Positions 1-4,572 of a stretch of DNA of 6,438 bases are shown piece by piece; within the stretch, counting starts at the first letter, position 1; the number at the start of each line of letters is the position of its first letter. Origin of the DNA: CAZKVJ01 sp964556225 (GTDB taxonomy: Bacteria; Actinomycetota; Acidimicrobiia; Acidimicrobiales; Ilumatobacteraceae); assembly GCA_964556225.1 (NCBI GenBank), contig CAZKVJ010000045.1:1-6438 (forward strand), written 5' to 3'. Below the pieces are notes generated by a model, which was given only the letters and a program-made list of their open reading frames with translations, ran no database searches and was not told where the DNA came from. A program made the position numbers and the translations under genes.

Positions 1-55
1 TGATGGCAGGAGCATCGCTGCGCGGCGATGGGCCGGCACGCCCCGGGACCGACCG

Positions 56-80
56 CGCTGGTGCGCTGGCGCACCCAGCG
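56..80. other. Imperfect hairpin in the upstream non-coding region
   Basis: The arms GGTGCGC (60-66) and GCGCACC (69-75) are perfectly complementary. With C76 bulged, four more pairs form (56-59 with 77-80). A smaller stem, CATCGC/GCGATG, lies just before it at 13-18/25-30. No convincing coding frame runs through 1-256. The window opens with TGA, which might be the stop of an upstream gene, but this cannot be verified. The role is unknown; part of a 3' UTR of an upstream gene is possible. Confidence 0.4.
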
Positions 81-95
81 GGATGTGCCCGAGCG

Positions 96-141
96 TTTCG
101 GATGCGGATTCCCGCGCTCACGACGGGAATCCGCACCGAGA
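96..141. terminator. Strong hairpin, possible terminator of an upstream gene
   Basis: The stem TGCGGATTCCCG (103-114) / CGGGAATCCGCA (124-135) is a perfect 12 bp around a 9-nt loop. With A102 bulged, six further pairs form between 96-101 and 136-141, one of them G·U. There is no T tract on either strand, so an intrinsic terminator in the classical sense is not shown, although high-GC actinobacteria often use hairpins without one. The stem is seen; the terminator role is inferred from its position between a probable upstream gene end and the next promoter-like block. Confidence 0.4.
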
Positions 142-193
142 ACACCCTCCGTCGGTCCGTGCCGACTGACCGAAGCGACCGGCCAGGGTCGGT

Positions 194-214
194 CGGTGGC
201 GAGGTGCGATGCTG
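194..214 (+). promoter_or_regulatory. Promoter-like block upstream of NTF2-like copy 1
   Basis: This 21-nt block recurs with one substitution at 4049-4069, upstream of the second gene copy. Its TGCGATGCT (205-213) could be an extended −10 (TGn followed by GATGCT), which would place transcription start near 220 and give a leader of about 50 nt. No clear −35 hexamer is visible. Conservation of the block against a diverged leader is what supports a regulatory role; the −10 assignment is weak. Confidence 0.4.
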
Positions 215-223
215 TTCGGCGGT

Positions 224-247
224 GGCCGGGCAGTGGGGGACCCGGCC
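224..247 (+). other. Leader hairpin unique to copy 1
   Basis: GGCCGGG (224-230) and CCCGGCC (241-247) form a 7-bp stem around a 10-nt loop, between the promoter-like block and the ribosome-binding region of copy 1. The corresponding leader of copy 2 is 18 nt shorter and has no such stem. It could alter translation or mRNA stability of copy 1; this is inference. Confidence 0.35.
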
Positions 248-256
248 GGATCCTTT

Positions 257-702
257 GACTGGGGGCAGCAATGGGGCGTTGGAGTCGAGACGAGCTGCAG
301 GCGGCACACGACCACTTCGTGGCGACCGCTGCGGCGGCGGCCACGAGCGGCGACTGGCGGCCGTGGGCGGACCTGTTCACCGACGACGCCGAGTACGTGG
401 AGCACCTGTACGGCACGTTCCACGGGCCCGACGAGATCCACGCCTGGATCAGCGCCACCATGTCGCAGTACCCGAACGACCACATGACCCAGTTCCCCCA
501 CGACTGGTGCGTGTGCGACGAGGAGCGCGGCTGGTGGATCTGCCAGATCCAGAACCGCTTCGACGACCCGGGCGACGGCCACGTGTACCAGGCGCCGAAC
601 CTCACGATCCTCCACTACGCCGGCGACATGAGGTTCTCCCGCGAGGAGGACGTCTACAACCCGGCCACCTTCGTCCCCGTGGTCCAGGCCTGGATGGCCG
701 CC
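257..702 (+). repeat. 446-bp exact direct repeat, unit 1
   Basis: Base-by-base comparison with 4094-4539 found no difference over 446 bp (offset 3837). The repeat starts 14 nt before the ATG and ends in codon 144 of the NTF2-like gene. The first mismatch upstream is T256 versus C4093 and downstream G703 versus T4540. No terminal inverted repeats or target-site duplications are apparent at the edges, so it does not look like an insertion sequence. Confidence 0.93.
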
Positions 703-735
703 GCCGCCCCCGCCCCCGGTTCGACCGGGGGCTGA
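271..735 (+). CDS. NTF2/SnoaL-like family protein, copy 1
   Basis: A 154-aa protein that looks like a small NTF2-like (SnoaL-type) alpha+beta-barrel protein. N-terminal helices are followed by W32-x-x-L-F-T-D-D-A (32-40), Y-V-E-H-L-Y-G (42-48), F-H-G-P-D-E-I (50-56), then Trp-rich strands around 79-98 and the segment YQAPNLTILHYAG (106-118). The family fold makes a hydrophobic pocket used by isomerases, cyclases and binding proteins; no specific activity can be assigned. The start is fixed by an in-frame TGA at 256-258, with GGGGG five bases before the ATG as a weak ribosome-binding site. Residues 1-144 are identical to copy 2 at DNA level. The tail (AAPAPGSTGG) is unique and is encoded by the hairpin at 712-732, so the native C-terminus was probably lost and replaced. 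The stop abuts the kinase stop on the opposite strand. Translation in vivo is unproven. Confidence 0.8.
   Translation: MGRWSRDELQAAHDHFVATAAAAATSGDWRPWADLFTDDAEYVEHLYGTFHGPDEIHAWISATMSQYPNDHMTQFPHDWCVCDEERGWWICQIQNRFDDPGDGHVYQAPNLTILHYAGDMRFSREEDVYNPATFVPVVQAWMAAAAPAPGSTGG
712..732. terminator. Bidirectional terminator-like hairpin between convergent genes
   Basis: GCCCCCGGT (712-720) and ACCGGGGGC (724-732) form a perfect 9-bp GC-rich stem with a 3-nt loop. It lies immediately before the stop of copy 1 and just beyond the stop of the convergent kinase gene; the two stops together make the palindrome TGATCA (733-738). There is no T tract. The hairpin is absent from copy 2, which suggests it belonged to the kinase gene's 3' end and was captured as coding sequence by copy 1. 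Confidence 0.5.
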
Positions 736-2109
736 TCAGCTCGGTGACGGCGGGAGGGGTGCCACCCCTTTGACCACGCGCCATACGTTGCCGATCGTCG
801 CCGCCGTCGACGGGCCGGCAACGGTGGCCGGAGCGAAGCCCGGGGCGTGCGGCGGGATGCGGACCCGCAGCGCACCGGGAAGGATCCGAAACGTCACCGG
901 CGACTCGAGCTCGAGCGCTTCGCCGTCGACGCCCGCCGGCACGGGTGCACCGGAGGTCACCTCGAACGTGCTCGCGGACCACTCCTCGATCGCCCTCGCA
1001 CCCTCCGGCCGGCGCAACGCCGTGAGCGCAGCCAGCTGCACCGCCGAGAGGGTGCCGGACATCTCCACCACCACGATGCCGAGCTGCCCGTCGTCGAGGC
1101 GGTCACGAGTGCCGGCACCCGCACCGACCCGCAGGCTGTACTGGTTGTTCGAGACCAGGATGAGGTGTGCGCCGTCATGATGCACCCCGTCCGGCCCGGT
1201 CCATCCGAGATCGGGTGGCGCAGCATCGGGGGCGAGCACCTCGGGCAGCTCCTGGAGCGTCGTCGCCAGCTTCGCATCGCGGTACTCGTCCGACTGGACG
1301 ATCTGCGCGTACGCCCCGAGGGAGACGTTGTTGACGAAGACCCGACCGTTGACCTCCGCCAGATCGATGCGACGCTCGAGCGCCGGCCCGAAGGCGTCGA
1401 GCGCGGCGACCACGTCGTCACGGTCGAGGCCGAGGTCGAGGGCGAGGTGGTTCCGTGTACCGGCCGGGACCACCACGTGGGGCACGTCGTGGCGCGCCGC
1501 GACCGAGGCGACCAGTGCCTGCGACCCGTCGCCACCGGCCATCCCGATCACGTCGGCGCCCCGGCCGATCGCGGCCTCGGCCAGCGCGACCAGGTCATCG
1601 CCCCGGTGCAGCACGACCACCTCGATGCCCCGCTCCTGGCACACCTCGGCAAGGTCGTTCTCCTCGGCCTTCCCGCCACCGGACTTGGGGTTCACGATCA
1701 GCAGCGGGCGGCGAGCGGCCGGCACTGGCTCACCGGGCGTCGGCGCCGCAGCGAGCGACGTCCGCGTGCGCTCCAGCGAGTACCGAGCGAGCGGGACCGA
1801 CGCCAGCGCGAGGCAGAGCGCCGCCGTCAGCTGCACCGAGTCGCCGCCGACCACGATGATGACGATGCTGGCGATCAGCGCACCGACCGCGACGGCGGCG
1901 GCCACCACACGTCGAGCGCCCCGGTGCGTGAGCACGTTCCAGCTGCCGGCGACCGCGACGACCCCGAGCACGGCGAGGGCCAGCATCACGGTCGGGTCGT
2001 CGACGGTCACGTACACGATCAGCGCGACGGAGAGCAGGAGCGCGCCGAGCGAGGCGATCGCCGCGAGCCGATGAGCGGCGGTGGGACGACCGGGTGTCTC
2101 GTCACTCAC
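736..2109 (-). CDS. Diacylglycerol kinase family lipid kinase with membrane domain
   Basis: A 457-aa protein. Residues about 14-36, 41-60, 68-88 and 92-108 are hydrophobic and probably form four membrane helices. A DAGK catalytic domain follows, with NPKSGGGK (140-147), the nucleotide-binding GGDGS (192-196), PAGTRNHLA (215-223), VNNVSLGAYA (259-268) and GVDGEAL (393-399). Members of this family (DgkB/YegS/sphingosine-kinase type) phosphorylate lipid hydroxyls with ATP; diacylglycerol or a related membrane lipid is the likely substrate, at the cytoplasmic face. I chose GTG at 2109 because coding character begins there and a TAnnnT box lies 8 nt upstream. The frame stays open to an ATG at 2322, but that would run through the palindrome at 2170-2236 and add 71 residues without domain character. 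It appears intact and is the best-preserved gene between the two repeats. The natural substrate is not predictable. Confidence 0.88.
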   Translation of the reverse strand: MSDETPGRPTAAHRLAAIASLGALLLSVALIVYVTVDDPTVMLALAVLGVVAVAGSWNVLTHRGARRVVAAAVAVGALIASIVIIVVGGDSVQLTAALCLALASVPLARYSLERTRTSLAAAPTPGEPVPAARRPLLIVNPKSGGGKAEENDLAEVCQERGIEVVVLHRGDDLVALAEAAIGRGADVIGMAGGDGSQALVASVAARHDVPHVVVPAGTRNHLALDLGLDRDDVVAALDAFGPALERRIDLAEVNGRVFVNNVSLGAYAQIVQSDEYRDAKLATTLQELPEVLAPDAAPPDLGWTGPDGVHHDGAHLILVSNNQYSLRVGAGAGTRDRLDDGQLGIVVVEMSGTLSAVQLAALTALRRPEGARAIEEWSASTFEVTSGAPVPAGVDGEALELESPVTFRILPGALRVRIPPHAPGFAPATVAGPSTAATIGNVWRVVKGVAPLPPSPS

Positions 2110-2117
2110 GGCTGTCG

Positions 2118-2123
2118 ACGATA
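2118..2123 (-). promoter_or_regulatory. Putative −10 box for the lipid kinase (leaderless)
   Basis: On the minus strand TATCGT matches TAnnnT and is followed by 8 nt and then GTG at 2109. Transcription would therefore start at or next to the start codon, as in the leaderless mRNAs common in actinobacteria. No purine-rich ribosome-binding site precedes the GTG, and no clear −35 is seen. This supports the choice of the 2109 start. Confidence 0.45.
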
Positions 2124-2169
2124 ACGCCCGACGCCCAGCCGCACTGCTGCCGTTCGAATCGATGCCAGA

Positions 2170-2236
2170 CCCCTCCCGGTTCTGGTCCCAGCCGGTAGCG
2201 CTCATCGCTACTTCCTGGGACCAGAACGGGGAGGGG
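2170..2236. repeat. 67-bp near-perfect palindrome (REP-like element)
   Basis: Arms 2170-2191 and 2215-2236 pair over 22 positions with one mismatch (G2178/G2228). After two unpaired positions and a G·U pair, an inner stem GTAGCG/CGCTAC (2195-2200/2206-2211) closes a 5-nt CTCAT loop. The right arm carries TGGGACCAGAAC and the left arm its complement. Similar half-elements occur at 2464-2484 and 6409-6438, suggesting a dispersed family. It sits between the divergent kinase gene and the SRPBCC remnant and carries no T tract or coding potential. REP-like elements are typically intergenic and may affect mRNA stability or be mobilised by a RAYT transposase, but none is in this window. Confidence 0.8.
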
Positions 2237-2254
2237 GTGACGCATGGTGCGGCG

Positions 2255-2415
2255 ATGAGCGATCTGGTGAGCATGAGCCACGACATCGACGCGCCAGCCG
2301 ACAAGGCGTGGTCGACGATCACCGACGTGACCCGGATGGGCGAATGGTCACCCGGGACGACGGGCGCACGGTCGCCGATGCCGAGCCCGGGAGGTCGTTC
2401 TCGTTCCGGGTCTGC
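2255..2415 (+). pseudogene. SRPBCC / polyketide cyclase family remnant
   Basis: From ATG 2255 the frame reads a typical SRPBCC N-terminus (residues 1-33): DIDAPADKAW, then ITDVTRMGEWSP, the first strand and helix of the Bet v1-like fold. After about 2353 similarity stops. It resumes one frame over at about 2368-2412 with TVADAEPGRSFSFRV, which matches the middle strand of the same family. Roughly 25-30 residues between the two pieces are missing and the frame is shifted. No C-terminal helix can be found in any frame downstream. A full family member would be about 140-150 aa. The gene is therefore a deletion-bearing remnant, not functional. The family assignment is from remembered conserved motifs. 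The adjacent palindrome arm (GGGGAGGGGG) precedes the start and could have served as its ribosome-binding region. Confidence 0.7.
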
Positions 2416-2463
2416 GGCGCATCCTCGAACCGGCGCGGCCGCCGGCCGGGCCGTGCGCTGCCA

Positions 2464-2484
2464 CCTCCCCCGGTTCTGATCCAG
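2464..2484 (+). repeat. Possible half-copy of the palindromic element
   Basis: The core CCCGGTTCTG (2469-2478) is identical to 2175-2184 in the left arm of the 67-bp palindrome, and the flanking CCTCCC and ATCCAG resemble its surroundings. It lies in the non-coding gap between the two pseudogenes. No complementary right arm follows. It may be a degraded copy or a coincidence in GC-rich sequence. Confidence 0.35.
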
Positions 2485-2494
2485 TTCCGGAGGG

Positions 2495-3010
2495 TCACCG
2501 GTTCGCGGTGCCGATGGCGGTCGCGATCGCCTTCAGCGCGTCGACGTCGAGAGGTGGCGTCGTGACGAGCATCTTGACGTTCGCCGTCGTGACGTCGAGA
2601 GAGCCGAAGCCCTCGGGGGTCGTCCCGACGCATGCGACCCAGCCCCTGCCGCCAAGGGCCGCCTTGGCCAGCTACATGCGGCAGACGGCGGCGTAGGCCT
2701 GGATCGGCGGCACCGTCTCGAGGTCCGCTTCGAACAGCTGCGCCGACCAGCCAGGCACGTCAGGCCAGGCGCAGCCGAGCTGCCCGCCGATCGGGTTCGG
2801 GTCGAAGCCGGTGGGCACCATGGGCTCGCCGAGCGCCGACCCGGTGATCCGCGAGATCTCGTCGGCGGGAACCTGGTCGCAGGAGTGCGACAGTCCCGGC
2901 GATCGCGACGAGGACCGACCGGTGTGCTCCAGGCAGACGTCGTCCATCGACGACCCGGACAGCGTCGCGGGCGACCCGGGCTCGTCGCCGGTCAGACCGA
3001 TGAGGAGCAC
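2495..3010 (-). pseudogene. Secreted/lipoprotein-like gene interrupted by in-frame TAG
   Basis: From GTG 3010 the frame runs 112 codons to TAG at 2672-2674, then continues in the same frame for 58 protein-like codons (LAKAALGGRGWVACVGTT… ending IATAIGTANR) to TGA at 2495-2497. The body, beginning SCDQVPADEISRITG and including LGCAWPDV, resembles small actinobacterial lipoproteins of the DUF3558 type, where an early Cys and a C-x-W motif are common; this assignment is tentative. Cysteines lie on both sides of the TAG, consistent with one original polypeptide. The N-terminus is also suspect. The frame starts VLLIGLTGDEP without a proper signal peptide or lipobox, while another frame near 2895-2940 encodes a hydrophobic stretch (SVLVAIAGTVALL) that would make a good signal sequence, so a frameshift is possible. 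It follows the GH3 gene on the same strand by 36 nt, suggesting a former operon. A functional C-truncated product cannot be excluded. Confidence 0.6.
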
Positions 3011-3046
3011 CGACGCTGCTTCACCACGCCTCCCACTCTCCCACTG

Positions 3047-4021
3047 TCACGAGCCGCGTCGACGACGGACGAGGAGCAGCGTCGCGAGCACGCCCACCCC
3101 GACGGCGACGATCGCCGCCACGACCACGACCGCGGTCCGTCCGCTCTCCGCTGCAGGGGCCGTGTCCGGCGCCGAGCCTGGCGGCGGTGCCGAGGACCCC
3201 GGGACGCTCGTCGGCATGGTTGTCGTCGGCGTGGCCGTCGTGGAGGTCGACATGGACGTCGACGACGAGGTCGACATGGACGAGGTCGACGACGAGGTCG
3301 TCGACGTGGGAGCGACGGGCCGGAGCGTGCACGGGTCGAGGTGCTTGGCGGCCATGACCCGAGCGACGGATGCCGGCAGGCGTGCTCGGTCGAGCACCCC
3401 GTCCCGGAGCGCGGCCACGATCGCCGATCGGGCCGCGGCGACGTCCGCCACCGACACGACCGCCAGGTCACCGCCCGCGGACAGGAACCGGACCGCGGCA
3501 TCACCCGCCGTGTACCGCTGGGCGATCGCTCCCATGCCGAGCGCGTCGCTGACGACCACGCCGTCGAACCCGAGCTCGCCGCGCAGCAGCCCGTCGACCG
3601 CCGCCCCCGACAGCGACGCGGGGACGCCGTCGGTCAACCCCGGGACCTCGAGGTGGCCGACCATGACTCCGAGCGGACCGCCGCCGTCGATCAGCGCCTG
3701 GAACGGCACGAGGTCGACCGGGCGAAGCTCGTCGACGGGCGGCACCACCGCCGCGCTCACACTGCCGAACGGCGCCACGCCCGCCAGCGCACCCTCGCGC
3801 ACCATGGCCGCCGCCCCCGACGGCCGGTCGACGAGGCCGAGGAGCACCTGCCCGGCGAGCAGCTCGTCGGACAGCTCGATGCACGCCGTCGGCGTGGACG
3901 CGGTGCGTCGGGCATCACCGGCCGGCGGCGCCGAGAGCGCGACCGCTGCCACCCCCACCACCAAGAGCGCGGCACCCACACGGTTCCACCAGCCCACGAT
4001 GCCGCCGACCCTACGCCGCAT
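3047..4021 (-). CDS. NagZ-like GH3 protein with internal deletion of the catalytic domain
   Basis: A 324-aa protein from ATG 4021 (GTG 3997 is an alternative). It has a signal peptide or N-terminal anchor (about 1-35), then CIELSDELLAGQVLLGLV…MVREGALAGVAPFGSVSAA, matching the start of GH3 beta-N-acetylhexosaminidases. It then jumps to VDELRPVDLVPFQALI (about 96-111), VMVGHLEVPGLTDGVPASLS and GELGFDGVVVSDALGMGAI (150-166), matching the end. About 130 residues normally between these parts are absent, including the substrate-binding DEEGG region and the KHFPGHG…DSH loop with the catalytic His. The probable nucleophile Asp159 (S-D-A) remains. A Ser/Thr/Pro linker (about 240-292), a membrane helix (296-318) and RRRR follow, so it would be anchored with the domain outside. 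NagZ enzymes remove GlcNAc from muropeptides; this one is probably inactive. The reading frame is intact, so a structural role is possible. Confidence 0.75.
   Translation of the reverse strand: MRRRVGGIVGWWNRVGAALLVVGVAAVALSAPPAGDARRTASTPTACIELSDELLAGQVLLGLVDRPSGAAAMVREGALAGVAPFGSVSAAVVPPVDELRPVDLVPFQALIDGGGPLGVMVGHLEVPGLTDGVPASLSGAAVDGLLRGELGFDGVVVSDALGMGAIAQRYTAGDAAVRFLSAGGDLAVVSVADVAAARSAIVAALRDGVLDRARLPASVARVMAAKHLDPCTLRPVAPTSTTSSSTSSMSTSSSTSMSTSTTATPTTTMPTSVPGSSAPPPGSAPDTAPAAESGRTAVVVVAAIVAVGVGVLATLLLVRRRRGS
3243..3282. repeat. Short direct repeat in the Ser/Thr-linker coding sequence
   Basis: GAGGTCGACATGGACG occurs at 3243-3258 and again at 3267-3282, within a run of GTCGAC-like units. 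On the minus strand it encodes the alternating Ser/Thr/Met linker of the GH3-like protein. Such tracts expand and contract by slippage, so linker length probably varies between strains. It is coding low complexity, not a CRISPR or regulatory array. Confidence 0.7.
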
Positions 4022-4048
4022 CGTCCCGTTGGCGGGCGGGCGCGCAGC

Positions 4049-4069
4049 CGGTGGTGAGGTGCGATGCTG
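4049..4069 (+). promoter_or_regulatory. Promoter-like block upstream of NTF2-like copy 2
   Basis: Matches 194-214 with a single substitution (T for C at position 6 of the block). The candidate extended −10 TGCGATGCT is at 4060-4068, with an expected start near 4075 and a leader of about 33 nt. It lies in the 86-bp gap between the divergent GH3-like gene (ATG 4021, minus) and copy 2 (ATG 4108, plus). Confidence 0.4.
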
Positions 4070-4093
4070 GGACACTCGGACTGAGGACCATGC

Positions 4094-4539
4094 GACTGGG
4101 GGCAGCAATGGGGCGTTGGAGTCGAGACGAGCTGCAGGCGGCACACGACCACTTCGTGGCGACCGCTGCGGCGGCGGCCACGAGCGGCGACTGGCGGCCG
4201 TGGGCGGACCTGTTCACCGACGACGCCGAGTACGTGGAGCACCTGTACGGCACGTTCCACGGGCCCGACGAGATCCACGCCTGGATCAGCGCCACCATGT
4301 CGCAGTACCCGAACGACCACATGACCCAGTTCCCCCACGACTGGTGCGTGTGCGACGAGGAGCGCGGCTGGTGGATCTGCCAGATCCAGAACCGCTTCGA
4401 CGACCCGGGCGACGGCCACGTGTACCAGGCGCCGAACCTCACGATCCTCCACTACGCCGGCGACATGAGGTTCTCCCGCGAGGAGGACGTCTACAACCCG
4501 GCCACCTTCGTCCCCGTGGTCCAGGCCTGGATGGCCGCC
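4094..4539 (+). repeat. 446-bp exact direct repeat, unit 2
   Basis: Identical to 257-702. The first base outside the repeat, C4093, makes CGA where copy 1 has the stop TGA, so the reading frame here is open upstream to 4051 while that of copy 1 is not. Homologous recombination between the units would delete the intervening 3.39 kb and leave one gene joining the copy 1 promoter to the copy 2 tail. Confidence 0.93.
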
Positions 4540-4557
4540 TCCTCCCAGCGTTCTTGA
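4108..4557 (+). CDS. NTF2/SnoaL-like family protein, copy 2
   Basis: A 149-aa protein, identical to copy 1 over residues 1-144 and ending in SSQRS instead of the ten-residue tail of copy 1. An upstream in-frame ATG at 4090 would add MRLGAA. I prefer 4108 because copy 1 has a stop at the equivalent place, and the shared GGGGG sits correctly for 4108. The fold would be NTF2-like with a single cone-shaped pocket; conserved features include the FTDDAEYVEHLYG and FHGPDEIHAW segments and several Trp residues. No enzyme activity can be named. The tail is not derived from a hairpin, and the gene is followed at 15 nt by the 611-aa gene. This makes copy 2 the more likely ancestral locus. It is divergent from the GH3-like gene. 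Confidence 0.85.
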   Translation: MGRWSRDELQAAHDHFVATAAAAATSGDWRPWADLFTDDAEYVEHLYGTFHGPDEIHAWISATMSQYPNDHMTQFPHDWCVCDEERGWWICQIQNRFDDPGDGHVYQAPNLTILHYAGDMRFSREEDVYNPATFVPVVQAWMAASSQRS

Positions 4558-4560
4558 GGG

Positions 4561-4566
4561 TACGGT
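4561..4566 (+). promoter_or_regulatory. Putative −10 box for the 611-aa gene (leaderless)
   Basis: TACGGT matches TAnnnT and ends 6 nt before GTG 4573, the geometry of a leaderless transcript. No ribosome-binding site is present between them. The gene therefore probably has its own promoter although it follows copy 2 by only 15 nt. Confidence 0.5.
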
Positions 4567-4572
4567 CCGCCT

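Noticed and set aside
3..258. Open frames across the first 256 bases
   Set aside because: None has a ribosome-binding site or recognisable protein sequence; they cross strong hairpins and a promoter-like block.
847..2124. Long plus-strand open frame (425 codons) across the lipid kinase
   Set aside because: It is antisense to a gene with clear DAGK motifs. Its translation is Arg/His-rich without domain character, as expected for a shadow frame in high-GC DNA.
2170..2236. Integron attC site
   Set aside because: The GTTRRRY/RYYYAAC core sites are not at the ends, the stem is almost fully paired without the extrahelical bases typical of attC, and no integrase or cassette array is present.
2110..2322. 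71-residue N-terminal extension of the lipid kinase to ATG 2322
   Set aside because: It would translate the palindromic element and antisense SRPBCC sequence; the GTG at 2109 has a suitable −10 box and begins the coding-like sequence.
3236..3310. CRISPR or regulatory repeat array
   Set aside because: The repeats are short, irregular and in frame with a Ser/Thr-rich protein linker on the minus strand.
4051..4107. N-terminal extension of NTF2-like copy 2
   Set aside because: Copy 1 has a TGA at the equivalent upstream position (256-258), so the shared ATG is the only start both copies can use.
257..4539. Composite transposon with the 446-bp repeats as flanking insertion sequences
   Set aside because: The repeats encode an NTF2-like protein, not a transposase, and I see no terminal inverted repeats or target duplications at their edges.
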